Positions 10,202-20,897 are shown, counted from the first letter of the stretch. The stretch is DNA of 64,000 nucleotides from Halobacillus salinus (GCF_004684905.1 NZ_SRJC01000001.1:1-64000), one strand, 5' to 3'. Numbers and translations: made by a program. The notes: generated by a model from the sequence alone, not told the origin.

Positions 10202-10792
10202 ATGAAGCCGTTAGTGAAAAAGCTGTACATAGTAATATCGAGTATCTTGATTGTGGTATTGTCGTTCTTTTCGTATCAGTATTATCAAGAAGCGAAAGAG
10301 GAAAAGCGTCAGTGGGGGACTTTTGTGAATCATTTTTACTTCTCCATTGACCGGTCCATTCGAAGAATCGATTACCTAGTCGAACAGAATCCTGAGGGCG
10401 ATGACTTGGAAGAAGGGCTTCGCTTGCTGGAACGGGAGCTATTGAAGAGTCATGATCTAGCAGAAAATGCCAGTAATTTTCTAGATTCGGAGTTTTATGG
10501 CACCTTTTTCTTCGAGAGCGTTGCCAATTATTTATATGGGATGAGAGTGTCCGAATCGAAGGATGAATCACAACCCATTATGGAAGACGGAAAGCTTGAT
10601 AAGAGTGAGGTAGAGGACCTGAAAGGCATTCAATCTTACTTGATCAAGACAAAAGAAGACATGTTTTCAGAGGAAACGGGACAGGAGAATCCGGATTTGA
10701 CCGTGGAGGATATGAATGAAATCGTCACTTCTCACTTGGGTCAAGATATGCATGAAATCTACAGTGGCGATTTTCTGGACGGGGAAGGTTGA
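10202..10792 (+). CDS. Membrane-anchored protein of unknown function
   Basis: A 196-residue protein with a short basic N-terminus (MKPLVKKL) and a single helix at residues 9-27, followed by an acidic, largely helical extracytoplasmic region. AAGGAGG lies upstream of the ATG. There is no lipobox. It resembles uncharacterised N-terminally anchored Bacillaceae proteins. The function is unknown. Confidence 0.7.
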   Translation: MKPLVKKLYIVISSILIVVLSFFSYQYYQEAKEEKRQWGTFVNHFYFSIDRSIRRIDYLVEQNPEGDDLEEGLRLLERELLKSHDLAENASNFLDSEFYGTFFFESVANYLYGMRVSESKDESQPIMEDGKLDKSEVEDLKGIQSYLIKTKEDMFSEETGQENPDLTVEDMNEIVTSHLGQDMHEIYSGDFLDGEG

Positions 10793-10794
10793 GT

Positions 10795-10812
10795 GGGGTC
10801 CCTGACCCCACC
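10795..10812. repeat. Family 1-like short palindrome
   Basis: GTGGGGTCCCTGACCCCAC lies just after the stop codon and could act as a weak terminator; a shorter variant of the family. Confidence 0.5.
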
Positions 10813-10859
10813 GTTTCTTGCTGTTAATATCCCACCTTCAACCCTCTTGATTACATATC

Positions 10860-10908
10860 AGTAAAACTTTTAGTTAAACAATTGATTTTTTTACTAAAAA
10901 GTTTTACT
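10860..10908. promoter_or_regulatory. Two-arm operator in the gal promoter region
   Basis: AGTAAAACTTTTAGT (10860-10874) and ACTAAAAAGTTTTACT (10893-10908) are inverted copies of each other with one extra base, 18 bases apart, directly before the -10-like TATTAT. The arms probably bind the LacI-type regulator encoded at 14674; that assignment is inference. Confidence 0.55.
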
Positions 10909-10915
10909 CTTATTA

Positions 10916-10929
10916 TGAAAGCGATTTCT
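10916..10929. promoter_or_regulatory. cre site (CcpA) of the gal operon
   Basis: TGAAAGCGATTTCT matches the cre consensus TGWAANCGNTNWCA except for the last base. It overlaps the expected transcription start, as repressing cre sites do. Confidence 0.65.
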
Positions 10930-10955
10930 GATGAACGTTACGGAGGGGATCTACA

Positions 10956-12125
10956 ATGAACGAAACATTCAAGCGACTGTTCGGTGAGCGGGAAACGAGG
11001 AAGTTTTTTGCGCCGGGGAGAATCAATTTGATCGGGGAACACACAGATTACAACGGCGGGCACGTCTTTCCTGCGACGATTACGTACGGCACCTATGCCG
11101 TTGCAGCAAAGCGTGACGATCGCCGCATCAATCTATATTCGATGAACTTTGAAGATAAAGGCGTCATCTCTTTTTCACTGGATGAACTGGATTACGATGA
11201 GGCACACAACTGGGCGAATTATCCGAAGGGGATGATCCGCTACTTGCAGGCGGAAGACCGTCCGATCGATCAGGGATTCGACGTCGTCTTTTACGGCAAT
11301 ATCCCGAACGGAGCCGGGCTTTCTTCGTCGGCATCGATCGAAATCGTGACCGGCGTGATGCTCGAGTCGTTGTTCGAATGGGACTTAGACCGCGTCGACA
11401 TGGTGAAAATCGGTCAGAAAGTCGAGAATGAGTTCATGGGCGTGAACAGCGGCATCATGGACCAATTCGCGATCGGCATGGGGAAAAAGGGAGCGGGCAT
11501 CTTGCTCGATTGCAACACATTGAAGTACGAGTATGCTCCGCTTGAGCTTGAGAAGGAGCAGGTCATCATCATGAACACGAACAAGCGCCGCGAACTGTCC
11601 GACTCGAAGTACAATGAGCGCCGTTCGGAATGTGACCTTGCGGTAGAACAGCTGCAGCAGGAGCTGTCGATCGAGACGCTCGGTGAGTTGACGGAAGAAG
11701 AGTTCCAAGCGAACAAACATCTGATTGAAAGTGACATTGTGAAAAAGCGTGCCAAGCATGCGGTGTATGAGAACCAGCGCACGATCCAGGCGCTCGAAGC
11801 CTTGAAAAAAGGGGACCTCGACCGCTTCGGAGCATTGATGAATGACTCGCACGTTTCGCTCCAGCAGGATTACGAGGTGACGGGCGAGGAGCTCGACGCC
11901 TTAGTAGAAGCGGCGTGGGACCAGGACGGCGTCATCGGAGCGCGTATGACAGGCGCCGGTTTCGGCGGTTGTGCAATCGCGATTGTGAAAACGGACCAGG
12001 TCGACGCTTTCCGGGAAAACGTAGGCAGTAAGTATAAGGAGAAAATCGGCTATGAAGCGACGTTCTATGTCGCGGATATCGGCGACGGAGCGCGCGAAAT
12101 CGAGACGAATGAGGTGATCCAATGA
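10956..12125 (+). CDS. galK: Galactokinase
   Basis: A 389-residue GHMP kinase that phosphorylates alpha-D-galactose to galactose 1-phosphate with ATP in the Leloir pathway. The galactokinase signature [15 protein letters not shown] is near residue 22, the ATP-binding [11 protein letters not shown] near 115, and the GHMP motif 3 [10 protein letters not shown] near 330. The length is standard. GGAGGGG precedes the ATG. It is the first gene of galK-galE-galT; its stop overlaps the galE start by four bases (ATGA). Expression is probably controlled by the operator and cre site upstream. Confidence 0.97.
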   Translation: MNETFKRLFGERETRKFFAPGRINLIGEHTDYNGGHVFPATITYGTYAVAAKRDDRRINLYSMNFEDKGVISFSLDELDYDEAHNWANYPKGMIRYLQAEDRPIDQGFDVVFYGNIPNGAGLSSSASIEIVTGVMLESLFEWDLDRVDMVKIGQKVENEFMGVNSGIMDQFAIGMGKKGAGILLDCNTLKYEYAPLELEKEQVIIMNTNKRRELSDSKYNERRSECDLAVEQLQQELSIETLGELTEEEFQANKHLIESDIVKKRAKHAVYENQRTIQALEALKKGDLDRFGALMNDSHVSLQQDYEVTGEELDALVEAAWDQDGVIGARMTGAGFGGCAIAIVKTDQVDAFRENVGSKYKEKIGYEATFYVADIGDGAREIETNEVIQ

Positions 12126-13126
12126 GTGTACTCGTCGTAGGGGGAGCAGGCTATATCGGGTCGCACGCTGTTTGGCAGTTGATCGACAGAGGCCGCGACG
12201 TCGTCATTGCGGATAAACTGTCGACAGGTCACCGCGGCGCAGTGCCCGAGAACGCAGCATTCTATGAAGGGGACATCCGCGACCGGACGTTCCTGCGCGA
12301 TCTATTTCAAAAAGAGACGATCGATGCCGTCATCCATTTCGCGGCCAATTCGTTGGTTGGCGAGTCGATGGAGAAGCCGCTCGAGTATTTTGATAACAAT
12401 GTGTACGGGACGCAGGTGCTGCTTGAGGTGATGAACGAGTTCGATGTGAAAAATATCGTGTTCTCTTCGACGGCTGCGACGTACGGGGAGCCGGAGGTCG
12501 TGCCGATCACGGAAGAGATGCCGACGAATCCCGGCAATGCGTATGGCGAGACGAAGCTGACGATGGAGAAAATGATGAAGTGGTGCGACACGGCATACGG
12601 GATGAAGTATGTGTCGCTCCGGTATTTCAACGTTGCGGGAGCGCGTCCGACGACGGAGATCGGCGAGGATCATCGTCCGGAAACTCACTTGATTCCGATC
12701 GTGCTGCAGGTTGCGCTCGGACAGCGGGAGCATATTACGGTGTTCGGGGACGATTACGATACGCCGGACGGGACGTGCATCCGCGATTACATCCACGTCG
12801 AGGACTTGATAGATGCGCACATCCGGGCTGTCGATTACTTGGCGGACGGCGGCAAGAGTGACGTCTTCAATTTAGGAAGCAGTCAGGGCTTTTCGGTAAA
12901 AGAGATCGTCGATACGGCGCGCGAAGTGACGGGTCACGCGATTCCTGCCGTGATGGGCGAGCGTCGTGCGGGAGATCCGAGCAAGCTGATCGCCTCATCT
13001 GAAAAGGCGAAGGCGGTGCTTGGCTGGAATCCTGCGCGGACGTCGATCCACCAGATCATTGAAGACGCGTGGCGTTGGCACCAGAAACGACCGAACGGAT
13101 ACGATGATAAGGAGGCATCACGATGA
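12122..13126 (+). CDS. galE: UDP-glucose 4-epimerase
   Basis: A 334-residue extended SDR that interconverts UDP-galactose and UDP-glucose using tightly bound NAD. The Rossmann motif [12 protein letters not shown] is at residues 5-16, the catalytic Ser lies in FSSTAATYG, and YxxxK is seen in NAYGETKLT. The substrate region YFNVAGA is present. It overlaps galK upstream and galT downstream by four bases each, so the three are translationally coupled. Confidence 0.97.
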   Translation: MSVLVVGGAGYIGSHAVWQLIDRGRDVVIADKLSTGHRGAVPENAAFYEGDIRDRTFLRDLFQKETIDAVIHFAANSLVGESMEKPLEYFDNNVYGTQVLLEVMNEFDVKNIVFSSTAATYGEPEVVPITEEMPTNPGNAYGETKLTMEKMMKWCDTAYGMKYVSLRYFNVAGARPTTEIGEDHRPETHLIPIVLQVALGQREHITVFGDDYDTPDGTCIRDYIHVEDLIDAHIRAVDYLADGGKSDVFNLGSSQGFSVKEIVDTAREVTGHAIPAVMGERRAGDPSKLIASSEKAKAVLGWNPARTSIHQIIEDAWRWHQKRPNGYDDKEASR

Positions 13127-14598
13127 ACATCTACGATACAGTCCAGCAGCTTGTCGACAAGGCGCTTGAGGAAGAGTTGATTGAAAAAGAGGACGCGGTG
13201 TATGCGCGGAATCAGGTGCTCGGGGAGCTCGGCCTCGTAACGTTCACACCGGAAGGCGGAACGAAGGAAAGTACGATTCCGGACCTGCTCGAGGAGTTGA
13301 TTGCGTATGCGGTGGAAGAGGAGATCATCGACGACGTCCTTGATGAGAAGGAGCAGTTCCAGGCGAACGTAATGGACCACTTCCTGCCGCGCCCTAGCGA
13401 CTTGAACCGGACGTTTTATCAGAAGTATGACCAGGACCCGCGCGAGGCGACGGACTATTTCTATCATCTGAGCCAGAAGAGCAACTACATCCAGACGAAG
13501 CGGATCAGCAACAATGTCTCGTTCGAGGCACAAACTGAATACGGGGATCTTGATATTACCATCAACCTGTCGAAGCCCGAGAAGGATCCCAAACAGATCG
13601 CGAAGGAACGGCAGATGAAAAAGACGGACTCCGACTATCCGAAGTGCCTGCTTTGTATGGAGAATGAAGGTTACCCTGGTCGGATCGGACACCCGGCGCG
13701 CTCGAACCACCGTTTGGTACGGGTCGAGCTCGGTGGCGGACAGTGGATGCTGCAGTATTCGCCGTATGTCTATTACAACGAGCACAGCATCGTTTTGTCT
13801 GAAAAGCATACGCCGATGACGATTGATAAGAAGACGTTTGATCAGCTGCTCGAGTTCACGGAGAAGTTTCCGCATTACTTCATCGGTTCGAATGCGGACT
13901 TGCCGATCGTCGGCGGCTCGATTCTGTCGCACGACCACTATCAGGCGGGGCGCTATGAGTTCGCGATGGCGAAGGCCGAAGCGTCGTATTCGTTCACGAT
14001 CGATGGCCATCCTGATGTGGAGGCGGAGGTGTTGAAGTGGCCGATGTCTGTCATCCGGTTGCGGGGTTCAGCGCGCGCAGAGCTTGCGCAGATTGCCGAG
14101 CACGTGCTCGAGACGTGGCGGGATTACACTGATGAAGCGGTGGATGTGATCTCCTTTTCCAAAGAGGAACCGCACAATACGGTGACGCCGATTGCGCGTC
14201 GTCGTGAGGATGATTTCGAGCTCGACTTGGTGCTGCGGAACAACCGGACGAGTGAGGCGCATCCGATGGGGATTTTCCATCCGCATGAAGAGGTGCATCA
14301 TATCAAGAAGGAGAATATCGGCCTGATCGAAGTGATGGGGCTTGCGGTGTTGCCGGCTCGTTTGAAGGATGAGCTGAAGGAAGTCGAGCGGTTCGTCGCC
14401 GGTGGTTCTGATGCGGTGGCGGAGCACCATCAGACGTGGGCCGATGAGTTGAAGGCTGCTTACGGTGGCGGGGACGTTTCGGCGTTCGTCGAGGAAGCGG
14501 TCGGCGAGAAGTTCAAGCAGGTGCTCGAGCATGCCGGCGTGTTCAAGCAGGATGCAGACGGCGCAGCTGCGTTCCGGAGGTTTTTGGATACGTTGTAA
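13123..14598 (+). CDS. galT: UDP-glucose--hexose-1-phosphate uridylyltransferase, class II
   Basis: A 491-residue protein of the class II GalT family of Firmicutes, longer than the class I enzyme. It transfers UMP between UDP-glucose and galactose 1-phosphate. The region [17 protein letters not shown] near residue 270 holds the family's histidine cluster; [16 protein letters not shown] lies near 190. The last gene of the galKET operon, it is followed by a terminator. Confidence 0.95.
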   Translation: MNIYDTVQQLVDKALEEELIEKEDAVYARNQVLGELGLVTFTPEGGTKESTIPDLLEELIAYAVEEEIIDDVLDEKEQFQANVMDHFLPRPSDLNRTFYQKYDQDPREATDYFYHLSQKSNYIQTKRISNNVSFEAQTEYGDLDITINLSKPEKDPKQIAKERQMKKTDSDYPKCLLCMENEGYPGRIGHPARSNHRLVRVELGGGQWMLQYSPYVYYNEHSIVLSEKHTPMTIDKKTFDQLLEFTEKFPHYFIGSNADLPIVGGSILSHDHYQAGRYEFAMAKAEASYSFTIDGHPDVEAEVLKWPMSVIRLRGSARAELAQIAEHVLETWRDYTDEAVDVISFSKEEPHNTVTPIARRREDDFELDLVLRNNRTSEAHPMGIFHPHEEVHHIKKENIGLIEVMGLAVLPARLKDELKEVERFVAGGSDAVAEHHQTWADELKAAYGGGDVSAFVEEAVGEKFKQVLEHAGVFKQDADGAAAFRRFLDTL

Positions 14599-15665
<1,067 letters not shown>

Positions 15666-15666
<1 letters not shown>

Positions 15667-15777
15667 GGTCAGGGACTTTGTCCCACTCGGGATCTATTTA
15701 ATGCGTCGTGAAGTGTACTCTTCACGGCGCTTTTTTTGTTGTCTGGAGAGGAGTCGTGGGACAAGGTCCCTGACCCC
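15666..15777. repeat. Family 1 repeat arms bracketing a terminator
   Basis: Left arm GGGTCAGGGACTTTGTCCC and right arm GGGACAAGGTCCCTGACCCC share the GTCAGGG/CCCTGAC variant, yet are separated by about 73 bases containing the hairpin terminator at 15703. Confidence 0.85.
15703..15738 (+). terminator. Terminator of the LacI-type gene
   Basis: GCGTCGTGAAG / CTTCACGGCGC stem followed by seven T, nested between two family 1 arms. Confidence 0.85.
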
Positions 15778-15796
15778 TACAAACTTTTTTGAATTT

Positions 15797-15820
15797 TTAT
15801 AACAAATTAACTTGTAATAA
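15797..15820. promoter_or_regulatory. Inverted repeat operator before the GH2 gene
   Basis: TTATAACAA and TTGTAATAA form an inverted repeat with one mismatch around ATTAAC. It overlaps the -35. An exact reverse copy of its left arm, TTTGTTATAA, lies at 15907-15916. The candidate binder is the ArsR-type regulator at 19455. Confidence 0.45.
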
Positions 15821-15840
15821 AACATTAAATTATGTAATAA
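15812..15840 (+). promoter_or_regulatory. Candidate sigma-A promoter of the GH2 operon
   Basis: TTGTAA, a 17-base spacer, then TAATAA. Confidence 0.5.
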
Positions 15841-15855
15841 TAGAGTCAACTTATA

Positions 15856-15869
15856 TGAAAGCCCTTTCT
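15856..15869. promoter_or_regulatory. Possible cre site
   Basis: TGAAAGCCCTTTCT differs from the palindromic cre form TGAAAGCGCTTTCA at two positions. It lies just downstream of the promoter. Confidence 0.4.
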
Positions 15870-15929
15870 TGAACGGGGAGGGAGAGAGGCTTTTGTTACG
15901 ATAAACTTTGTTATAAAGAGGTGGAGTGT

Positions 15930-17729
15930 GTGATTGCAGCGGAGCGTTTACTTCAGAAGAAAGAGAGTGCCTCGACGGATTATCCAAGGCCGCAGTTCAG
16001 ACGGAAGGAATGGTTCGATCTGAACGGGACTTGGGATTTCCGGTTTGATGACCGGAACATCGGAGAGACAGAAGGCTGGCAAAATGGAGGAGCTTTGAAT
16101 GAGGAAATCCAAGTTCCTTACGCGTATCAAAGCCACCATTCGAAAGTGGAGGAAAAGGAGCAGTACCAGATCGTATGGTACGAGAAGACGTTCGGTTGGG
16201 AGCTATCAGAAAAGAACGTGTACCTTCATTTCGAGGCTGTCGATTACTCGACGAAAGTGTGGGTGAACGGAGAATATGCCGGCGGACACGAAGGTGGGCA
16301 TACGCCGTTTCATTTTCAAATCAGCTCCCTTTTGAAAGATGGCGAGAACCGGGTCACGGTGCGGGTCGAAGATGAGAACAGTGTCGAGCAGCCAATCGGG
16401 AAGCAGTCGTGGAAGGTGGACAACTTCTTATGCTGGTACACGAGAACGACGGGAATCTGGCGCCCGGTTTGGCTGGAGGAAGTGTGGCCGGTGCATCTCG
16501 AGGATGTGCAGATGACGCCGGATATCGAAGCGTCCGCGTTGCAAGTAGAAGCGCAGGTCCAAGGGCATGACCACCCGGTGTACGTGGAAGCGGAGGTCTT
16601 TTTCCAAGGCGAATGGATTACGACAGGCGGAACGTGGGCGAAGAAGGGGCAGCGTTCAGTGACGCTCTCGCTCGATGTCGAGTCTGATGCAGCTGACTTC
16701 CGGGTCTTCTATTGGTCGCCGGATGAGCCGAACTTGTACGATATCCGCTTCACGGTGAAAGATAAGGCGACCGTTCATGACGAGGTCGAAAGCTACTTCG
16801 GCATGAGGAGCGTCGAGTCGCAGGACGGACGCATTTTGTTGAACCGGGAGACGTTTTATCAAAAGTTGATTCTCGACCAGGGGTACTACCCGAGTTCCTT
16901 GATGACGGCGACATACGGACAGATGGAAGCGGATCTTGAAAAAGTGAAAGAGATGGGCTTCAACGGGGTGCGCCGCCACCAGACGATCGGCGACCGCCGC
17001 TACATGTATTTGTGTGACCGTCTCGGACTCGTGATGTGGGCGGAGATGCCGTCGAGTTTCAAATTTTCGAACTTGTCGATGCAGCGGATGATGGACGAAA
17101 CGCGCGAGATGCTCGCGATGCATTACAATCATCCTTCCGTCATCATCTACACGTTGATGAACGAGTCGTGGGGCGTGAATGAGGTCTACCATCGCACCGA
17201 GCAGCAGGCATTTGTAAACGCTTTATACTATCAGGCGAAAGCGATCGACCCGACGAGACTCGTCGTCGGAAACGATGGGTGGGAACATACGCTGACGGAT
17301 ATCCTAACGATCCACGATTACAACGCCGACGCGGATTCGATGCAAGCGAGTTATCAAAATAAAGAAGCTTTTGTTAACGGAAGTCCTTCGAAGACGAGTC
17401 GTAAGCAGGCATATGCCAAAGGTTACGGCTACAGGGGCGAACCCGTCATGATCAGTGAATACGGCGGCATCGCGTTCGGCAATCATGGCGATTCGGATTG
17501 GGGATACGGCAAGCGTCCGGAATCAGAAGAGGAAGTGCTGAATCGGTTGAAAGCGCTAACGGAAGTGATCCAGGAGACACCGTTCGTCCAAGGCTTCTGT
17601 TACACGCAGCTCACCGATGTCGAGCAGGAAGTGAACGGGTTACTCGACCACAACCACGAGTACAAGTTCGCACCGGAAAAAATAAGAGCGATTATGCAAG
17701 AGCAGTCCGACGGTTTCATTTTTGAATGA
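15930..17729 (+). CDS. Glycoside hydrolase family 2 (beta-glucuronidase/beta-galactosidase type)
   Basis: A 599-residue enzyme with an N-terminal sugar-binding jelly roll (WVNGEYAGGHEGGHTPF), an immunoglobulin-like domain and a C-terminal TIM barrel. The acid/base Glu is in NESWGVNEV (about residue 413) and the nucleophile is probably in ISEYGGIAF (about 510). Its length fits beta-glucuronidase-like members rather than long LacZ. It cleaves beta-linked terminal sugars in the cytoplasm after import; the substrate is undetermined. GTG 15930 follows AGAGGTGG. It is in an operon with a GPH symporter, an arrangement like uidA-uidB. Confidence 0.88.
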   Translation: MIAAERLLQKKESASTDYPRPQFRRKEWFDLNGTWDFRFDDRNIGETEGWQNGGALNEEIQVPYAYQSHHSKVEEKEQYQIVWYEKTFGWELSEKNVYLHFEAVDYSTKVWVNGEYAGGHEGGHTPFHFQISSLLKDGENRVTVRVEDENSVEQPIGKQSWKVDNFLCWYTRTTGIWRPVWLEEVWPVHLEDVQMTPDIEASALQVEAQVQGHDHPVYVEAEVFFQGEWITTGGTWAKKGQRSVTLSLDVESDAADFRVFYWSPDEPNLYDIRFTVKDKATVHDEVESYFGMRSVESQDGRILLNRETFYQKLILDQGYYPSSLMTATYGQMEADLEKVKEMGFNGVRRHQTIGDRRYMYLCDRLGLVMWAEMPSSFKFSNLSMQRMMDETREMLAMHYNHPSVIIYTLMNESWGVNEVYHRTEQQAFVNALYYQAKAIDPTRLVVGNDGWEHTLTDILTIHDYNADADSMQASYQNKEAFVNGSPSKTSRKQAYAKGYGYRGEPVMISEYGGIAFGNHGDSDWGYGKRPESEEEVLNRLKALTEVIQETPFVQGFCYTQLTDVEQEVNGLLDHNHEYKFAPEKIRAIMQEQSDGFIFE

Positions 17730-17747
17730 TAAGAGGAGGAGAAGAGG

Positions 17748-19136
17748 ATGGCAACAGCTAAAAAGATGATGTCACGAGAGGTCGACAAGCGGGAAGATAT
17801 CAGTAAGAAGGAGTTTGCATCGTATTTCGGTTACGGGTTCGGGCAGTGTATCAGCTTCGGACTCGTCGGCTCTTATATTTTGTTTTTCTACACAGACATT
17901 CTCGGGATTTCCGCTGCGGCGGCGAGTATGATTTTCCTGATCGCGCGTACGTGGGATGCGATTAATGATCCGATGATGGCGTCGGTGATGGATACGCTCC
18001 ACTCGAAGCACGGAAAGTTCCGGCCTTACTTGAAATACATGCCGTTTTTCATCGCTTTGATTACGATCGCTTGTTTCTTGCCGCTCGAGGGATTGAGTCC
18101 GACTGCTAAAATCCTGTTCGCCGGCGGAACGTATATCCTCTGGGGCATGATCTACACGGTGTCGGATGTGCCGTACTGGTCGCTTTCGACGGTTATGAGT
18201 CAGGACGCGCAGCAACGTACGAAGCTGATCACGTTCGCGAACATGGGCGTGTTCGCTGGAATCGGATTGTCTCCGGTCGTGTTCGTGCCGCTTGCGGAGT
18301 GGCTCGGTCAAGGGGACCAAGGCCGCGGTTACTTATTGGCGACGGTCGTGTTGATGGCCTTCGCGCTGCCGGTCATGTTGAACGGCTTCCGCAATACGAA
18401 AGAACGCGTCAAACCGCCGAAGGTGAAGGTGACGCTCAAGGACGCCGTCCGCGCAGTCCGTGCCAACAAGCCGATGTTCGCGGTGCTCGTCGTCTTTTTC
18501 TGTAACGTGTTCATGAATATCACGCAAGCGCTCAATGTATTCTTTTTCACATACAATCTTGGAAACGCTTCCCTGATGTCGATCTTCGGAATCATCAGTC
18601 TGGCGAGCTGTGTCGGCTTCTTCGTCATCCCGAGCCTTGCCAAACGCTTCAAGAAAAAGCACCTGCTGATGGTCATCGTCGCTATCGACATCGCCGTCCG
18701 GATCGTGTGGTTCTCCGTCGGTTATTCCAGCGTTCTCGTCTCGTTCGTCTTCATCGCGATCACGATGCTGTTATACACCGCGACAGGTCCACTGATCTCA
18801 GCGATGCTTGCGGAAACGATCGAATATACGGAACTTAAAACCGGGAAGCGGAACGAAGCGGTCACGTTCTCTGGCCAAACGTTCACTGGTAAATTGTCGG
18901 TTGCCATCGCAGGCGGTCTGACGGGTGTCATCCTGACGTGGATCAACTACGCGCCGAACCAGGATCAGACGGTCGCGACGATGGACGCGCTGTTCTTCGT
19001 CATCGCCCTGCTTCCGGCGCTCGGCTCCTTGATCCGCCTGATTGTAATGTACTTCTACAGCTACACGGAAGATGAGTACAATGAGGTTGTGGAAAAATTG
19101 GAAGAGCGTAAGTGGCAGGAGAATGCTTCTTACTAA
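17748..19136 (+). CDS. Sugar:cation symporter, GPH family
   Basis: A 462-residue, 12-helix transporter of the glycoside-pentoside-hexuronide family (MelB/UidB/XynB-like). The N-terminal signature RTWDAINDPMMASVMD (about residues 66-81) matches the family's conserved Asp-containing motif near helix 2; KFRPYLKYMPF follows. It imports a glycoside or uronide, coupled to H+ or Na+, for the GH2 enzyme encoded 18 bases upstream. GAGGAG precedes the ATG. A terminator follows. Confidence 0.92.
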   Translation: MATAKKMMSREVDKREDISKKEFASYFGYGFGQCISFGLVGSYILFFYTDILGISAAAASMIFLIARTWDAINDPMMASVMDTLHSKHGKFRPYLKYMPFFIALITIACFLPLEGLSPTAKILFAGGTYILWGMIYTVSDVPYWSLSTVMSQDAQQRTKLITFANMGVFAGIGLSPVVFVPLAEWLGQGDQGRGYLLATVVLMAFALPVMLNGFRNTKERVKPPKVKVTLKDAVRAVRANKPMFAVLVVFFCNVFMNITQALNVFFFTYNLGNASLMSIFGIISLASCVGFFVIPSLAKRFKKKHLLMVIVAIDIAVRIVWFSVGYSSVLVSFVFIAITMLLYTATGPLISAMLAETIEYTELKTGKRNEAVTFSGQTFTGKLSVAIAGGLTGVILTWINYAPNQDQTVATMDALFFVIALLPALGSLIRLIVMYFYSYTEDEYNEVVEKLEERKWQENASY

Positions 19137-19145
19137 TAGGTGTGG

Positions 19146-19175
19146 CCCCCTTTCTGTTGTGAGAGGGGGTTTTTG
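19146..19175 (+). terminator. Terminator of the GH2-symporter operon
   Basis: CCCCCTTTC / GAGAGGGGG stem followed by five T. Confidence 0.85.
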
Positions 19176-19185
19176 TATGGATGGG

Positions 19186-19400
19186 GGCTTTCTGCCGTTT
19201 TCGGTCGCGGGAAGCTATGAAAGGGCAGAGAGTCGGGTGCTAGCTTCCTTTTTGGATGATCGGATCGGTAGAAAAGGGCAGAGAGAGACGTTCTCTCGGA
19301 CATTTTCACGCCCTATGAGATGGAAAAAGGAAGAGAGACGCCTTATAACTTCCTTTTCTAACAAAAAGAAGAAGGGAAAAGGCAGAGAGAGTGCTCGAAG
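19186..19400. repeat. Family 2 intergenic repeat cluster
   Basis: Units AAAGGGCAGAGAG, AAAAGGGCAGAGAGAG, AAAAAGGAAGAGAGA and AAAAGGCAGAGAGAG with counter-arms such as TTCCTTTT and TTCTCTCGGACATTTT. It fills most of the gap 19137-19454, which has no gene. Confidence 0.7.
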
Positions 19401-19454
19401 CGGAACATCTGCTATAATGTAAGGAGAAATGACAGATAGAACGGCGGTGTTGAA

Positions 19455-20372
19455 ATGAAAAGTCTGCAACTTTCTTTTGACAATATGCTCTCGATCAGCA
19501 AGGCCTTAGCGAACCAGACGAGAGTCGATATGTTGAAGATTTTAAGTGAAAAACCACATAACGTGAACGAACTGAAAGAAAAGCTCGGCCTCCCGTTTTC
19601 GACGACGGCGTCGCACGTCAACAAGCTCGAGGAAGTCGGATTGATCGTGACCGAACTCGTGCCGGGGCGCGGGACGCAGAAGGTGAGCGCGATCAACTAC
19701 GACCGGATCGTGATGGATCTATTTTCAGAAGACGGCAGGACGGACGATTATGAATTGAAGTTCGACATGCCGATCGGCGATTACCACGATTGCCGTGTGG
19801 TGCCGAACTGCGGGCTGGTGGCGGAGGACGGCTACATCGGCATGCAGGATGACCCGCGCTCTTTCTATGAACCGGAGCGGAAGCGAGCGCAGCTCCTCTT
19901 TTTCCGGGACGGGTATGTCGAGTACCGATTCCCAAACCGGATTCCTTACGGGTATAAGGCAAAAGAGATCGAGTTCAGCGCGGAGGTCTGCTCGGAAGCG
20001 CCGAACTACAAAATGGACTGGCCGTCTGATATAACCGCTTGGATCAACGGGGAAGAGGTCGGTACATGGACGTCCCCGAGTGACTTCGGCGGCGAGCGCG
20101 GTATGCTGACGCCAGGTTGGTGGAGGACGAATTATACGCAATATGGTTTGTTGAAACAGTGGAAAGTGACGAAGGACGGCTGTTTCATCGATGGCAATAA
20201 AGTGACCGACGCGGTGACGCTCGACGACCTCACCATCGGCGACCAGCCATACATCTCTTTCAAACTAGGCATCAAAGACGACGCCGTCAACGCCAGAGGC
20301 ATGAACCTCTTCGGCCCCCAATTCGGCAACTACGAACAAGGCATCCTCCTGCACGTGCGATATGAGGAGTGA
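19455..20372 (+). CDS. ArsR-type regulator with large C-terminal sensor-like domain
   Basis: A 305-residue protein. Residues 8-85 form a winged helix of ArsR type (ALANQTRVDMLKILSE, then TTASHVNKLEEVGLI). The following 215 residues are a beta-rich domain that I cannot name; the stretch ITAWINGEEVGTWTSPSDFG resembles the sugar-binding beta sandwich of GH2-type enzymes, and a metal-binding ArsR cysteine set is absent. It probably senses a carbohydrate and regulates the upstream glycosidase and symporter. A TATAAT box lies before it at about 19412 and a terminator after it. Confidence 0.75.
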   Translation: MKSLQLSFDNMLSISKALANQTRVDMLKILSEKPHNVNELKEKLGLPFSTTASHVNKLEEVGLIVTELVPGRGTQKVSAINYDRIVMDLFSEDGRTDDYELKFDMPIGDYHDCRVVPNCGLVAEDGYIGMQDDPRSFYEPERKRAQLLFFRDGYVEYRFPNRIPYGYKAKEIEFSAEVCSEAPNYKMDWPSDITAWINGEEVGTWTSPSDFGGERGMLTPGWWRTNYTQYGLLKQWKVTKDGCFIDGNKVTDAVTLDDLTIGDQPYISFKLGIKDDAVNARGMNLFGPQFGNYEQGILLHVRYEE

Positions 20373-20381
20373 TGGGTTGAT

Positions 20382-20402
20382 GGGGTCAGGGCATCTGTCC
20401 CC
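20382..20402. repeat. Family 1 repeat, single arm
   Basis: GGGGTCAGGGCATCTGTCCCC just before a terminator. Confidence 0.75.
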
Positions 20403-20407
20403 ACAAG

Positions 20408-20438
20408 AAAAGCCGCCGGGATTACGGCGGCTTTTTTT
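20408..20438 (+). terminator. Terminator after the ArsR-type regulator
   Basis: AAAAGCCGCC / GGCGGCTTTT stem followed by further T. Confidence 0.9.
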
Positions 20439-20524
20439 GATTTATACACTTACTATATATTGACAATATCTCCAGCTGTTATAAAATGTTTTTTGGGAAA
20501 TAAGTGGAAAGAGAGGTGGCGGAA

Positions 20525-20788
20525 TTGAAGAAGAACAATCCGTTACTAGGAATCTATATGTTGGTTTTAAGTCTAGTACCTATTGCAATGTTTGGATCCT
20601 TGATGTTCCTTCCAGGTTCGAAGCAAATCCTAGTCATTTGGGGAGTCTTGGGTCTAGCAACGATCTTAACCATTCTATCTTTCAAGAAGCATAAAATATT
20701 GGCATCAATAGCACTTATCCTATTAGTAGCAACCGCTTCGCTGATCACCTTTGCTGCCATGATGGCAGGGATGTCCCCTAATTCGTGA
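20525..20788 (+). CDS. Small membrane protein, probably TTG start
   Basis: An 87-residue protein with three hydrophobic segments (about residues 7-28, 36-52 and 59-80). The TTG at 20525 follows GAGAGGTGG at good spacing; an upstream GTG at 20504 in frame has no ribosome binding site. The codon use is AT-richer than its neighbours. No family is recognised. Confidence 0.55.
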   Translation: MKKNNPLLGIYMLVLSLVPIAMFGSLMFLPGSKQILVIWGVLGLATILTILSFKKHKILASIALILLVATASLITFAAMMAGMSPNS

Positions 20789-20791
20789 ACG

Positions 20792-20897
20792 GGTAGGGAC
20801 AGGGCATCTGTCTCACCTAGATAGAAGAAGCGTCACCGGCATCCGCGGTGACGCTTCTTTTTATTTCTTATCCTGCTGGGACATAGTCCCTGTCCCC
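20792..20897. repeat. Family 1 arms bracketing a terminator
   Basis: A degenerate left arm (GGGACAGGGCATCTGTCTC) and a right arm GGGACATAGTCCCTGTCCCC lie on either side of the hairpin at 20827. The right arm is inside the 3' end of the PRC-barrel gene. Confidence 0.65.
20827..20862 (+). terminator. Terminator between convergent genes
   Basis: GAAGCGTCACC / GGTGACGCTTC stem followed by TTTTTA. It could serve both directions. Confidence 0.85.

Noticed and set aside
12934-14010. Long minus-strand frame opposite galE-galT
   Set aside because: Arg-, Leu- and Val-rich shadow of galT with no ribosome binding site and no recognisable domain.
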